DNA of 64,000 bases, from NCBI RefSeq assembly GCF_003853415.1, contig NZ_QTPP01000011.1, forward strand, positions 124,001 through 188,000, given 5' to 3'. Source of the stretch: Burkholderia sp. Bp9142. Its GTDB lineage: Bacteria > Pseudomonadota > Gammaproteobacteria > Burkholderiales > Burkholderiaceae. The translations under genes and the position numbers were made by a program. The notes under the pieces are model-generated. The model made no database searches and was not told the DNA's origin. It saw nothing but the letters and a program-made list of their open reading frames with translations. The first letter of the stretch is position 1. Each line of letters starts with the position of its first letter. Below, one piece after another: positions 9,592 to 18,861 of the stretch.

Positions 9592-10513
9592 GCTGGAACT
9601 CCTGCAGTTGGTCGGCGAGCTTCGCGAATGCGTCGTCGGGCATGCCGGGGATCGCTTCCGGCGTGTCCGCGCCGAGCATGCGCCACACGTCGAGCGCGTC
9701 CTTGCATGCGCCGAACCGTTCGACGCGCGCTTCGAGACGCGTCTGCTCCGCACGCAGCATCGCCGCATCGAAGCGCGGCGCACGGCCGAGCAGCTCGAGC
9801 GCGGCTGCACGAAACGCGTCCGGCGTATCGGCCACATAGCGGTCCGCGCCGCCGATCAGCCGCCGATGCTTGCCGCCCATCGTGCGCCAGATCAGCGCGC
9901 GATCCTTCGCGTCGAACTCCTCGACGCCGCGATTGGTCTCGATCACTTCGGGACCCGACACGCTGATGCGCCCCTGCTCGGACACCGCGAGCGCCGAGCA
10001 GCACGCGGCGAGCAGCCCGCCGCCGCCGTAGCACCCCGCGCGCCCGCCGATCAGCCCGATCACCGGCACGCCGGCCGCACGCGCGTCGACGAGCGCGCGC
10101 ATGATCTCGGCGATCGCGAGTTCGCCCGCGTTCGCTTCCTGCAGCCGCACGCCGCCCGTATCGAACAGGATCAGCACCGGCGTGCCGAGTTCGCGCGCCG
10201 CACGCAGCAGCCCCGTGAGCTTCGCGCCGTGCACTTCGCCGAACGCGCCGCCCATGAAGCGGCCTTCCTGTGCGGCGACGAACACCGGCTTGCCGTCGAG
10301 CCGGCCGTGGCCGACCACCATCCCGTCGTCGAACTGCTGCGGCAGGTCGAACAGCGGCAGGTGCGGGCTCGTCACGCGCTCGCCCGGCCCGAGAAATTCC
10401 GTGAAGCTGCCCGCGTCGAGCAGCCCGTCGACGCGCTGGCGCGCCGACGCTTCGTACCAGCTCGCGCCGTTCGCGACGAACGCAGGTGCGTCATGGATCA
10501 CGTCGTTCATCAT
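9578..10513 (-). CDS. mdcD: Malonate decarboxylase beta subunit
   Basis: A carboxyltransferase-domain protein of 311 residues, the catalytic decarboxylation partner of MdcE. Visible elements are the substrate-proximal region FVAAQEGRFMGGAFGEVHGAK, FDTGGVRLQEANAGE, and the oxyanion region LIGGRAGCYGGGGLLAACCS. The start codon overlaps the mdcC stop (ATGATGA context), with GGGGG upstream; the second ATG at 10510 is equally possible. Confidence 0.93.
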   Translation of the reverse strand: MMNDVIHDAPAFVANGASWYEASARQRVDGLLDAGSFTEFLGPGERVTSPHLPLFDLPQQFDDGMVVGHGRLDGKPVFVAAQEGRFMGGAFGEVHGAKLTGLLRAARELGTPVLILFDTGGVRLQEANAGELAIAEIMRALVDARAAGVPVIGLIGGRAGCYGGGGLLAACCSALAVSEQGRISVSGPEVIETNRGVEEFDAKDRALIWRTMGGKHRRLIGGADRYVADTPDAFRAAALELLGRAPRFDAAMLRAEQTRLEARVERFGACKDALDVWRMLGADTPEAIPGMPDDAFAKLADQLQEFQHDAR

Positions 10514-10824
10514 GCGTCCCCCTCGATCGCGCGCACGGCCTGCGCGAGCCGCAGCGACACCATGTCGGGCCGCGCGCCGCCGTCGTTGATCGACAGCTTC
10601 AGGCCGCCCGGCGCGCGCCGCTCGACGAAGTCCGACACGACCGCCTGCCACACCGCGCCGAAACCGATCGCCGCGGTGCGGATGTCGATCTCGCATGCAT
10701 TGCCCGGCAGCACGCGCTCGACGAGCACCTCGAGATTGCCGGACGCGACCACGCCGACGAGCGCCGTGGCCCGTTCGCCCTGCGCGCGTTCGCGCGCGGT
10801 GAAGCGATAGTTCAACTGTTCCAT
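10510..10824 (-). CDS. mdcC: Malonate decarboxylase acyl carrier protein (delta subunit)
   Basis: A 104-residue acyl carrier that holds the phosphoribosyl-dephospho-CoA arm and shuttles acetyl/malonyl groups. The attachment site is visible at Ser28 in VVASGNLEVLVE, and RPDMVSLRLAQAV forms the C-terminal helix. The start MEQLNYRF at 10824 is preceded by GAGGAAGAGGG and lies 10 bp after the mdcA stop; a longer frame to 10866 is not needed. Confidence 0.92.
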   Translation of the reverse strand: MEQLNYRFTARERAQGERATALVGVVASGNLEVLVERVLPGNACEIDIRTAAIGFGAVWQAVVSDFVERRAPGGLKLSINDGGARPDMVSLRLAQAVRAIEGDA

Positions 10825-10834
10825 GCCCTCTTCC

Positions 10835-12481
10835 TCACCAGTTGCGGAACCGGGCCGGCGGCGCATACAGGCCGCCCGACCAGTGCACGAGATCCTTGAT
10901 CGAGCGCGCGGCGAGCCAGCGGCGGTCGGCGTCGAGCGGATCGATGCCGAGATCCTCCGGGCGGCGGATCACGCCGCGCTCGCGCAGCCGCTCGACCATC
11001 CTGCGGTCGCGGCCGCGGCCGATTTCCGTATAGCCGGCCACGCCCCGGATCGCGTGCTCACGCTCGTCCTTGTCGCGGCACATCAGCAGGTTCGCGATCC
11101 CTTCCTCGGTGACGATGTGCGTGACGTCGTCGCCGTAGACCATGATCGGCGCGAGGTCGAGCTGCAGCTTGTCGGCGAGCTTCAGCGCGTCGAGCTTCTC
11201 GACGAACATCGGCACGTTCTTGTCGCCGAACGTCTCGCCGATCTGCACGACCAGCTTGCGGCCGCGCCTGAGCGCCGCCGGCGTGTCGGGGTCGGCTTCC
11301 GCACCGGCCTTCAGCCACGGCTCGCTCGGGTGGCGCCGGCCGCGCGCATCGCTGCCCATGTTCGGCGCGCCGCCGAAACCGGCGATCCGCTCGGCGGTGA
11401 CCGTGGACGAATGGCCCGACAGGTCGATCTGCAGCGTCGAGCCGATGAACATGTCGCACGCATAGAGGCCGGCGGTCTGGCAGAACGCGCGGTTCGAGCG
11501 CAGCGACCCGTCGGAGCCCGTGAACCACACGTCGGAGCGCGCGCGGATATAGTCGTCCATCCCGACTTCGGAACCGAAGCAGTGGATCTGCTCGACCCAG
11601 CCCGATTCGATCGCGGGGATCAGCGTCGGGTGCGGATTGAGCGCCCAGTGCGTGCAGACCTTGCCCTTCAGCCCGAGCTTCGCGCCGTAGGTCGGCAGGA
11701 GCAGCTCGATCGCGGCCGTGTTGAAGCCGATCCCGTGGTTCAGGCGCTTGATCCCGTACGGTTCGTAGATGCCCTTGATCGCGAGCATCGCGGTCAGGAT
11801 CTGCGTCTCGGTGATCGCGGCCGGGTCGCGCGTGAACAGCGGCTCGACGTAGAACGGCCGGCCGGCCTCGACGACGAAATGCACGCGGTCGCCGGGAATG
11901 TCGACGCGCGGCACCTTGTCGACGATGCGGTCGACCTGCGCGATCACGATGCCGTCCTTGAATGCGGTGGCTTCGACGACGGTCGGCGTGTCTTCCGTGT
12001 TCGGGCCGGTGTACAGGTTGCCGTCGGCGTCCGCGCTGACCGCGGCGATCAGCGCGACCTGCGGCGTGAGGTCGATGAAGTAGCGTGCGAACAGCTCGAG
12101 ATACGTGTGCACCGCGCCGAGCGCGATCTTGCCGCCGAACAGCAGCTTCGCGATCCGCTGCGACTGCGGGCCCGAATACGCGAAGTCGAGACGCTTCGCG
12201 ATCCCGCGCTCGAACACGTCGAGATGCTCGGGCAGCACGACGCCCGACTGCACCATGTGCAGGTCGTGGACCTTCGCGCTGTCGACGTCGGCGAGCGCCG
12301 TCGCGAGCAGGTCGGCCTGCTTCTGGTTGTCGCCTTCGAGGCAAACGCGGTCGCCGGGCCGCAGCACCGCTTCGAGCAACGCGACGGTGTCGCGCGCATC
12401 GACCCGCTTGCCGCGAGCGAAGGCCGCGCCGGCCGCGAGGCGTGCATCGCGCGCCTGCCGCGCGTGATTCCATCCCGTCAT
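10835..12481 (-). CDS. mdcA: Malonate decarboxylase alpha subunit (acetyl-S-ACP:malonate ACP transferase)
   Basis: Swaps acetyl for malonyl on the carrier protein MdcC, the first step of each decarboxylation cycle. At 548 residues it has the expected length. Recognisable stretches are CLEGDNQKQADLLATAL, HDLHMVQSGVVLPEHLDVFE, GPNTEDTPTVVEATAFKDG, RLNHGIGFNTAAIELLLPTYG and IGSTLQIDLSGHSSTVTAERIAGFGG. It is the first enzyme gene after the uptake genes mdcLM, separated by a 175-bp gap that could carry its own promoter. Confidence 0.95.
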   Translation of the reverse strand: MTGWNHARQARDARLAAGAAFARGKRVDARDTVALLEAVLRPGDRVCLEGDNQKQADLLATALADVDSAKVHDLHMVQSGVVLPEHLDVFERGIAKRLDFAYSGPQSQRIAKLLFGGKIALGAVHTYLELFARYFIDLTPQVALIAAVSADADGNLYTGPNTEDTPTVVEATAFKDGIVIAQVDRIVDKVPRVDIPGDRVHFVVEAGRPFYVEPLFTRDPAAITETQILTAMLAIKGIYEPYGIKRLNHGIGFNTAAIELLLPTYGAKLGLKGKVCTHWALNPHPTLIPAIESGWVEQIHCFGSEVGMDDYIRARSDVWFTGSDGSLRSNRAFCQTAGLYACDMFIGSTLQIDLSGHSSTVTAERIAGFGGAPNMGSDARGRRHPSEPWLKAGAEADPDTPAALRRGRKLVVQIGETFGDKNVPMFVEKLDALKLADKLQLDLAPIMVYGDDVTHIVTEEGIANLLMCRDKDEREHAIRGVAGYTEIGRGRDRRMVERLRERGVIRRPEDLGIDPLDADRRWLAARSIKDLVHWSGGLYAPPARFRNW

Positions 12482-12656
12482 GAACAGTTCTCCCGCTTCG
12501 ATGGTTCAGCGGCATTCTAAGCCGGGCGCCGCCGCCGATTGATGATGTTGACGCATGCGACTCAGAGGACGCCGCGATGGATGCGGCCCGCCGGGGCCCG
12601 CGCGCACCGGCTGCGCGCGCTGGGCCCCCGCGGGCCGCCCGACACGCAGGCGGCGG

Positions 12657-13424
12657 CTATGCGCCGACCAGCGCGCGCGTCGCGAAGAACAGCACCGACG
12701 GGCCGAGCAGGCAGCCGACGCCGGTATGGAACGTCGCGACCAGCGCGCCGTACGGCACGAGCCGGCGGTCGGTCGCGGCGAGGCCCGCGCTCACGCCGCT
12801 CACGGTGCCGGCGAGGCCGCCGAAGATCATCGCGGAGCGCGGGGTCTTGAGGCCCATGAAGTTGGCCGCGACCGGCGTGCCGACCATCACGATGATCGCC
12901 TTCACGAGCCCCGTCGCGATGCTGAGCGCGATCACGTCGGAGCTCGCACCGATCGCCGCGCCCGTGACGGGCCCGACGATGTAGGTGACGGCGCCCGCGC
13001 CGATGGTCGTCATGCTGACCGCATCGGTATAGCCGAACGCGCGTGCGACGCATGCGCCGACGATGAACGGCAGCACGGTGCCGAGCAGCAGCGACACGAA
13101 GCCGACGAGGCCGGCCTTGCGCGCCTCGGTCGGCTGCACTTCGAACGCGGTCGCGACGATCGCGAAATCGCGCAGCATCGCGCCGCCCATCAGGCCGACG
13201 CCGGCGAACAGCGGCACGTCGGCGATCCCCTTCTGGCCGCCGGTGAACGCGCCGCCGACATACGCGAGCACAAGACCGATCACGATCGCGATCGCGGAGC
13301 CGTGTACGCGGCCGAATGTGAGCTTGCGCGACGCGATCGACGACAGCCACATGATCAGGCCGACCAGCGCGAACGACGCGACGAGCCCGTTGTGGGCGAC
13401 GGTTTTTTCGAGCATCTGCAGCAT
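12657..13424 (-). CDS. mdcM: Malonate transporter subunit MdcM (MadM)
   Basis: A 255-residue integral membrane protein with about eight to nine hydrophobic helices; with MdcL it forms the malonate:Na+ (or H+) symporter of the MadLM type. Typical segments are LTFGRVHGSAIAIVIGLVLAY, GLMGGAMLRDFAIVATAFEV and the conserved TTIGAGAVTYIVGPVTGAAIGASSDVIALSIA. The start at 13424 has AAGGAG 6 bases upstream. It lies 11 bp downstream of mdcL, so the pair is cotranscribed. Confidence 0.9.
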   Translation of the reverse strand: MLQMLEKTVAHNGLVASFALVGLIMWLSSIASRKLTFGRVHGSAIAIVIGLVLAYVGGAFTGGQKGIADVPLFAGVGLMGGAMLRDFAIVATAFEVQPTEARKAGLVGFVSLLLGTVLPFIVGACVARAFGYTDAVSMTTIGAGAVTYIVGPVTGAAIGASSDVIALSIATGLVKAIIVMVGTPVAANFMGLKTPRSAMIFGGLAGTVSGVSAGLAATDRRLVPYGALVATFHTGVGCLLGPSVLFFATRALVGA

Positions 13425-13435
13425 GGCGGTCTCCT

Positions 13436-13831
13436 TCACCGTTCGTCGAGTGCCGGCACGCCCGCGAAGGCCGTGTCGTCGCGCCCCATGCGCACGAGTA
13501 CCGCAATGCAGCATGCGCAGATCGCGACCGCGCCGACGGCTGCGAGCAGGGCGACCGGCCCGCCCTTCAGCGCGGCGACGACGTTCTGGTTCGCGGCCAT
13601 CGCGACGACGACCGGGATGTACATCGCGCCCCAGAAACCGACGCCCGCCTCGGTCTCCTTCGGCAGCCAGCCGCACCGGTGCAGCCACAGGCGCAGGCAG
13701 ATCAGCAGCAGCATCGCGATGCCGACGCCGCCGACGTTGGTCTTCACGCCGATCGCGGCGCCCAGCAGGTCGCCGAGGAACAGTCCGGCCAGATGGCAGA
13801 ACGCCAGCAGCGCGGTTCCGTAGATGATCAT
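13436..13831 (-). CDS. mdcL: Malonate transporter subunit MdcL (MadL)
   Basis: 131 residues with four predicted membrane helices: MIIYGTALLAFCHLAGLFLGDLLG, VGGVGIAMLLLICLRLWL, GFWGAMYIPVVVAMAANQNVV and ALLAAVGAVAICACCIAVL. This is the small subunit of the two-component malonate symporter. GGAG lies 8 bases before the ATG. It is the promoter-proximal gene of the minus-strand malonate locus, divergent from mdcR. Confidence 0.9.
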   Translation of the reverse strand: MIIYGTALLAFCHLAGLFLGDLLGAAIGVKTNVGGVGIAMLLLICLRLWLHRCGWLPKETEAGVGFWGAMYIPVVVAMAANQNVVAALKGGPVALLAAVGAVAICACCIAVLVRMGRDDTAFAGVPALDER

Positions 13832-14161
13832 GAGTCGTCTCCAGTCTCTTCGTGACGGGCGCCTGACACCTGCGGGAGCCGGGCCCGCACGCCGATCCCG
13901 TGCGGACTGCCTGTCTCCTGCGGCGGTGCGCCGCGGCCCGGCGGCTCGTCGTGCGAGCGCGTTCTCGGGGGTCGATGGGATGATGCGGTTTCGGGCCGGA
14001 CGCCGGATGGCTTAGACTGACCGATACAGCCGGCGGCGCGACACGGGCTACGCGTCCGGTGCGCCCCGCTTGCATGGGCCGCACCAGGGCGTGATCCGAT
14101 ACTAGCGCCGCAAAATCCGGCCATTTATGAAGTTGTCGAAACCGATTCAGTGGATTTAGCA
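13832..14161. promoter_or_regulatory. mdcL/mdcR divergent regulatory region
   Basis: The 330-bp gap between the malonate operon and its LysR regulator contains no gene. LysR proteins usually bind T-N11-A sites here and switch on the target with the co-inducer malonate. Several T-N11-A pairs exist but none stands out. The AT-richer part (about 14110-14160, just before mdcR) is the likeliest place for the mdcR promoter and operator. Confidence 0.5.
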
Positions 14162-15010
14162 ATGCGTCCGTTACCGCCCGAGCTGCTGCGCAGCTTCGTC
14201 GCCGTCGCCCAGTCCGGCAGTTTCACCGCCGCGTCCGAGCGCGTGAGCCTGTCGCAGTCGACCGTCAGCCAGCACATCCGCCGCCTCGAGGAGCTGCTCG
14301 ACCGGCCGCTGTTCGAGCGCGACACGCGCAACGTGCACCTGTCGCAGCACGGCGACGCGCTGTTCCGCTACGCGGTGCGCATCCTCGAACTGATGGACGA
14401 GGCCGTCACGTCGGTGTGCGGCCCGCCGCTGTCGGGCAAGGTGCGGCTCGCGATGTCGGAGGATTTCGCGTCCGCGCACCTGACGGCCGCGCTCGCGAGC
14501 TTCGTGCAGCGCAATCCGGACGTCGAGCTCGCGATCTCGACGGGGCTGTCGGGCGACCTGTTCGATGCGCTCGACGAAGGCCGCCACGATCTCGTGTTCG
14601 CCAAGCGCGTCGCGGGCAGCCGGCGCGGCCGCGTGATCCGCAGCGAACCGCTGTACTGGTGCACCGGCCCCGATTCGCGGATCACCGGTCACGAGGCCGT
14701 GCTGCCGCTCGCGATGCATCCGGAGCCGAGCGTGTCGCGCCGCCGCGTGCTCGAGTCGCTGGAGGCGGTGGGCCGCCCTTACCGGATCGCCGTCGTGAGC
14801 AGCAGCATCGCGGTGCTGCGCGCGGCCGCGAGCGCGGGGCTCGGCGTCAGCGCGTTCGCGGGCTACGTGATTCCGGCCGGGCTCGCGCGGCTCGACGCGG
14901 GACTGCCCGAACTCGGCGAACTCGAATACGTGATCGACCGGCCGGCGGCCGCTTCGCGCTCGACACTCGCGCTCGAAGCAACGCTGATCACGGCGGCGGC
15001 CGAACTGTAA
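14162..15010 (+). CDS. mdcR: LysR-family regulator of the malonate genes
   Basis: A 282-residue LysR protein. The N-terminal winged helix-turn-helix reads LLRSFVAVAQSGSFTAASERVSLSQSTVSQHIRRLE; the effector-binding domain follows from about residue 90. Its divergent position next to mdcLM-ACDEGBH makes it the likely malonate-responsive activator MdcR. The ATG at 14162 fits the family N-terminus; an in-frame GTG at 14150 adds four residues and cannot be excluded. Confidence 0.85.
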   Translation: MRPLPPELLRSFVAVAQSGSFTAASERVSLSQSTVSQHIRRLEELLDRPLFERDTRNVHLSQHGDALFRYAVRILELMDEAVTSVCGPPLSGKVRLAMSEDFASAHLTAALASFVQRNPDVELAISTGLSGDLFDALDEGRHDLVFAKRVAGSRRGRVIRSEPLYWCTGPDSRITGHEAVLPLAMHPEPSVSRRRVLESLEAVGRPYRIAVVSSSIAVLRAAASAGLGVSAFAGYVIPAGLARLDAGLPELGELEYVIDRPAAASRSTLALEATLITAAAEL

Positions 15011-15191
15011 CGATCGTCTTCCATCGCGCATCACGCCGACGCCGCCCCGCCGCGGCGTTCGCGCGCAACTGACGGTCTTGCCCGGAACGCGTCAGCGTCC
15101 GCGCAGTACCCGCTCGCGACAATGGGACCCATCGGAACGCACGGCAGTGTGCCGCGCGTCCGCTGTCCCGTCCCCTTGATCGGAGCACACC

Positions 15192-15470
15192 ATGAACGTC
15201 TTGCGATTCGCCGTCGCGACCGCCGCAGCCGCGCTGCTGTCCCCCGCCCTTGCGCAAACCGATGCCGCGGCGCCCGCACCGGGCCTGACGCGCGCGGAAG
15301 TCGTCGCCCAGTTGAAGCAGGCCTATCTCGACGGCGAACTGCCGACCAACGACGGCAACTATCCGCCGAATGCCGCGACGCGCGCACGCAACCGGGAACT
15401 GGTGCAGGCCGTGCAGCCCGCGTGGCTCGCGCAGACGCCGCAGGCACCGCAAACGGCCACCCAGCAATAA
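15192..15470 (+). CDS. DUF4148 family secreted small protein
   Basis: 92 residues with a signal peptide (MNVLRFAVATAAAALLSPALA, then QT). The mature part contains LTRAEVVAQLKQAYLDGELPTNDGNYPP, the typical DUF4148 pattern found in many Burkholderia periplasmic proteins of unknown function. The tail is Gln/Ala/Pro-rich. GGAG lies 7 bases upstream of the ATG. It is a single gene, convergent with the following dehydrogenase. Confidence 0.8.
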   Translation: MNVLRFAVATAAAALLSPALAQTDAAAPAPGLTRAEVVAQLKQAYLDGELPTNDGNYPPNAATRARNRELVQAVQPAWLAQTPQAPQTATQQ

Positions 15471-15509
15471 CCCTTTACGGCCCGGCCGAAACGCGCGGCG
15501 CGGACGCGC

Positions 15510-16427
15510 TCAGGGCAGGAAGCTGCGGCGCCGCGCGTCGATCAGCTCGACGAGCAGCCGGTCGCGCTCGGCCGCCAGTTCCTGCATCGAGCGCGCGCCC
15601 TGGATCGCGCGCAGTTCGTCGTTCAGCTTGCGATCGACGGCCGGATCGAACGACGGCGTGCCGAGGTCGTCCCACCACGTCGTGATCGGCCCCGACAGGT
15701 GTTCGAGGAAGTGCGCGATCCCGCCCGCGCCGCCGCCGAGGTGATAGGTCAGGCACTGCCCCATCAGCCCCCAGCGCAAACCCGGGCCCCACGCGACCGC
15801 CTTGTCCGCATCGGCGACGCTCACCACGCCTTCCCCCACGAGGTGATACACCTCGCGAAACAGCGCCGCCGCGAGCCGGTTCGCGACGTGGCCGGTCATT
15901 TCCTTGTTGAGCACGATCGTCTGCTTGCCGAGTGCGTCGTAGAAATCCTTCACGCGCGCGATCACGCCCGGGTCGGTCGCGTCGCCGCCGACCAGCTCGA
16001 CGAGCGGAATCAGGTGCGGCGGGTTGAACGGATGCGCGATCAGGCAGCGTTCCGGATGCCGGTCGCACGCGGTCTGGATCTCGGACATCTTCAGGCCCGA
16101 GGAGCTCGACGCGATTGGCACGCGCGCGGGCAGCACGTCGTCCATCTGCCGGTACAGCGCACGCTTCAGGTCGAGCCGCTCGGGACCGTTTTCCTGCACG
16201 AAATCGACGCCGTCGAGCGCGCGCACGAGATCCGCGTCGAACGACAGCCGCGCGGAAAATTCGGCGGCCCGCTCGCCAAGGAACGCAGCGAGCGCGTCGC
16301 GCAGCCGCGCGTCGGCCTGCGGCGCGGGATCGGTCGCGACGACGTCGAAGCCCTTCGACAGATAGAAAGCCGCCCAGCTCGCGCCGATCACGCCGGCCCC
16401 GACGATCGCGATGCGTTGAATGTCCAT
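15510..16427 (-). CDS. 3-hydroxyacyl-CoA dehydrogenase-like NAD-dependent dehydrogenase (carnitine dehydrogenase group)
   Basis: 305 residues. The N-terminal Rossmann domain has IAIVGAGVIGASWAAFYLSKG (GxGxxG); catalytic-region motifs are SSSSGLKMSE, the active-site His in LIAHPFNPPHLIPLVELVGG, and NKEMTGHVANRLAAALFREVYHLV in the C-terminal domain. This pattern is shared by L-carnitine dehydrogenase, L-gulonate 3-dehydrogenase/lambda-crystallin and short hydroxyacyl-CoA dehydrogenases. With no carnitine genes adjacent, the exact substrate is left open. It lies between a convergent DUF4148 gene and a strong terminator. Confidence 0.8.
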   Translation of the reverse strand: MDIQRIAIVGAGVIGASWAAFYLSKGFDVVATDPAPQADARLRDALAAFLGERAAEFSARLSFDADLVRALDGVDFVQENGPERLDLKRALYRQMDDVLPARVPIASSSSGLKMSEIQTACDRHPERCLIAHPFNPPHLIPLVELVGGDATDPGVIARVKDFYDALGKQTIVLNKEMTGHVANRLAAALFREVYHLVGEGVVSVADADKAVAWGPGLRWGLMGQCLTYHLGGGAGGIAHFLEHLSGPITTWWDDLGTPSFDPAVDRKLNDELRAIQGARSMQELAAERDRLLVELIDARRRSFLP

Positions 16428-16523
16428 GTCCGTCCCGTCTCCGTGGTCTGTGGATAGCGCGACGATTGTCGCATCGATTCACTTCGTCTCGCGTTGATGC
16501 AGGTTGCGATGTCCCTCTTGAAG

Positions 16524-16562
16524 ACAAAGCCCCGCCAGGCATGACACCTGGCGGGGCTTTGT
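16524..16562. terminator. Bidirectional rho-independent terminator
   Basis: A 16-bp perfect inverted repeat, ACAAAGCCCCGCCAGG against CCTGGCGGGGCTTTGT, with a 7-base loop. A/T tracts on both flanks allow function in both directions. It most likely ends the minus-strand zinc-ribbon transcript, just upstream of the dehydrogenase gene. Confidence 0.85.
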
Positions 16563-16602
16563 TCAACGTGCGGCGCGGCGCGGTACGCGCGCGCCGTCGC
16601 AC

Positions 16603-16905
16603 TCAATCGAAATCGAACAGGTCGAACACCGATTTCTTGCGACGCTGGCCTTCGTGTCGATAACGGTCGTCGTGTGAGCGCCCGTCGCGCCCCCAGCCAT
16701 CGTCACGCCCGCGCTGCGCCTGCGCATCGTGCCGCGGCGGCGGCGCGTCGCGGCGTGCCGGCACATCGCCGGTTTCGCGTGCGATCAGCTTGTCGAGCTC
16801 GCCGCGATCGAGCCAGACGCCGCGGCACGTCGGACAGTAGTCGATCTCGATCGACTGGCGCTCGGCCATCAGCAGGTCGGGGGTCTTGCATACAGGACAT
16901 TTCAT
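16603..16905 (-). CDS. TFIIB-type zinc-ribbon protein (zf-TFIIB family)
   Basis: A 100-residue protein with an N-terminal zinc ribbon: CPVCKTPDLL, then IDYCPTCRGVWLDRGELDKLI, giving two CxxC pairs. The C-terminal 50 residues are low-complexity, rich in Arg, Asp and Gly, ending KKSVFDLFDFD. These proteins are of unknown function and probably bind zinc. The ATG at 16905 has AAGGAG 7 bases upstream; the preceding GTG is less likely. It sits 60 bp downstream of terC on the same strand and may share its transcript. Confidence 0.85.
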   Translation of the reverse strand: MKCPVCKTPDLLMAERQSIEIDYCPTCRGVWLDRGELDKLIARETGDVPARRDAPPPRHDAQAQRGRDDGWGRDGRSHDDRYRHEGQRRKKSVFDLFDFD

Positions 16906-16965
16906 CACGCTTCTCCTTGCATTGAGAATTCCGGATCGAGGGCAGGACGCGGCCCGCCCGCTTGC

Positions 16966-17721
16966 TCAGCGACCTTCGACCCGCGCCGCGCGCCTCGCCT
17001 TCGCACGCCGCGCCAGCATGTTCATGCCCTCGACGAACGCCGAGAACGCCATCGCCGCGTAGATATAACCCTTCGGCACGTGTGAGCCGAAGCCCTCCGC
17101 GATCAGCGTCATGCCGATCACGACGAGGAACGACAGCGCGAGCATCACGATGGTCGGGTTGCGATCGATGAAGCGTGCGAGCGGCTGCGCGGCGAACAGC
17201 ATCACGCTCACCGCGACGATCACCGCGACGAACATGATCGGGACGTGCTCGGTCATGCCGATCGCGGTCACGATGCTGTCGATCGAGAACACGATGTCGA
17301 GCATCACGATCTGGCCGATCGCGGCCCACACCGTCAGGCCGGCCGCGCCGCCCGACGCGCCCGCACCGTCGCCGTCATGCGACACGTGATGATGGATCTC
17401 GGTGGTCGCCTTCCACACCAGGAACAGGCCGCCCGACAGCAAGATCATGTCGCGCCACGAGAACGCGTGATCGAACAGCGTGAACACGGGTTCGGTGAGG
17501 CTTGCGATCCACGCGACGCTGCCGAGCAGCGCGAGGCGCATCACGAGCGCGAGCGCGATGCCGAGGCGCTGCGTGCGGGCGCGCTGCGCCTCGGGCAGCT
17601 TGTTGCTGAGGATCGAGATGAAGATCAGGTTGTCGATGCCGAGCACGACTTCCATCACGACGAGCGTCAGGAGCGCGGCCCAGACGGCGGGGTCGGCGGC
17701 AAGCGTCAGCAGGTAGTCCAT
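16966..17721 (-). CDS. TerC family integral membrane protein
   Basis: 251 residues with about seven membrane helices. TerC hallmarks are [20 protein letters not shown] in helix 1-2 and [20 protein letters not shown] in the middle, each with the acidic residues thought to handle metal ions. Related proteins export Mn2+ or contribute to tellurite resistance. A His/Asp-rich loop ([11 protein letters not shown]) lies between. I checked upstream for a yybP-ykoY manganese riboswitch: only about 100 bp separate it from the divergent LysR gene and no such fold is apparent. Confidence 0.85.
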   Translation of the reverse strand: MDYLLTLAADPAVWAALLTLVVMEVVLGIDNLIFISILSNKLPEAQRARTQRLGIALALVMRLALLGSVAWIASLTEPVFTLFDHAFSWRDMILLSGGLFLVWKATTEIHHHVSHDGDGAGASGGAAGLTVWAAIGQIVMLDIVFSIDSIVTAIGMTEHVPIMFVAVIVAVSVMLFAAQPLARFIDRNPTIVMLALSFLVVIGMTLIAEGFGSHVPKGYIYAAMAFSAFVEGMNMLARRAKARRAARVEGR

Positions 17722-17829
17722 GAAAAGGGCCGATTCGAATGGGGAAAGCCTGATGATAGGCGACCCACGACTTCGAAAAAATCAGAGAGAATCTGATCTT
17801 TGGTTCGGTTTTTCCGAAATATTGATCCG

Positions 17830-18723
17830 ATGCTGAATTTTCGACATCTGTACTATTTCTGGGTCGTCGTGAAGGAAGGCGGCTTCGCGCGCGCCGCCGA
17901 GCGGCTCGACATGGCCGTGCAGACGATCAGCGCGCAGGTGCGCGAACTGGAAAAGTCGCTCGGCCACCAGTTGCTGCGCCCGGCCGGGCGCGGCGTCGCG
18001 ATGACCGATGCCGGCCAGGCCGCGTATGCGCGCGCGGAGGTCATCTTCGAGATGGGCCGGCTGATCCCCGACGAAGTGCGCGCGGCGGCCAGCCAGCCGA
18101 CCGTGCGGCTCGCGGTCGGCCTCGCGGACGGGATTTCCAAGCTCGCCGCGCATGCGATCCTCGCGCCGGTGCTCGACACGCCCACGCTGCGGCTGTTGTG
18201 CCATGACGGCGAGCACGACACGCTGCTCGCGGAACTGGCGCTGCATCACCTCGATCTCGTGCTGGCCGGCCAGGGCGCGCCGTCGGGGTCGAATCTGCGC
18301 GTGACGAGCGAGCGGCTCGTCGCGTCGCCGGTCGACTGGTACGGGCCCGCGGCACTCGTCACGCCGGCGGCGCGGCAGCGCTTCCCGCACTGCCTCGCCG
18401 AGCTGCCGGTGCTGCTGCCGACCGCCCATTCGGCGCTGCGCGCACGCCTCGACCTGTGGCTGGAGCGGGAGCGGGTCGTGCCGCGCGTGGCCGGGGAATT
18501 CGAGGACAGCGCACTGATGGCCGTGTTCGCGGCACGCGGCCTCGGCGTGTTCCCGCTCAGCGAACTCGGCGCGAACGACGCGTCGCTGCTGCGCGGGCTG
18601 CGCCGGCTCGGCCGCGCCGGCGACGTGACCGAGGAGATCCACGCGATCCGCTCGCGGCGCGGCGAACACCATCCGCTGGCATCGCAGCTGTTCGCCGCCG
18701 CGCGGCCGACGCAGGCCGCCTGA
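17830..18723 (+). CDS. LysR-family regulator, NhaR-like
   Basis: 297 residues. The N-terminus MLNFRHLYYFWVVVKEGGFARAAERLDMAVQTISAQVRELE is very close to the NhaR group, which activates Na+/H+ antiporter and biofilm genes in enterobacteria. The effector domain is shorter on conserved features. The start at 17830 matches the family; a longer frame from 17800 has no supporting signal. It is divergent from terC (108-bp gap), so terC is a candidate target, though no antiporter gene is nearby. Confidence 0.8.
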   Translation: MLNFRHLYYFWVVVKEGGFARAAERLDMAVQTISAQVRELEKSLGHQLLRPAGRGVAMTDAGQAAYARAEVIFEMGRLIPDEVRAAASQPTVRLAVGLADGISKLAAHAILAPVLDTPTLRLLCHDGEHDTLLAELALHHLDLVLAGQGAPSGSNLRVTSERLVASPVDWYGPAALVTPAARQRFPHCLAELPVLLPTAHSALRARLDLWLERERVVPRVAGEFEDSALMAVFAARGLGVFPLSELGANDASLLRGLRRLGRAGDVTEEIHAIRSRRGEHHPLASQLFAAARPTQAA

Positions 18724-18861
18724 AGCAAGCGCGACATCAAACGAAACTATAATGACGCCCCGGCCATACGAGATTGCCACGCGCATCGCACCGGCACCAC
18801 CGTTGTGCGCCCTGCGCCCGCAGCCCCGCGCGGCATCTCGCCGAGCCTTTTGAAAGACGCC

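Noticed and set aside
17722-17829. Possible yybP-ykoY manganese riboswitch before terC
   Set aside because: Many TerC genes have one, but here only about 100 bp separate it from the divergent LysR gene and I could not find the conserved paired elements.
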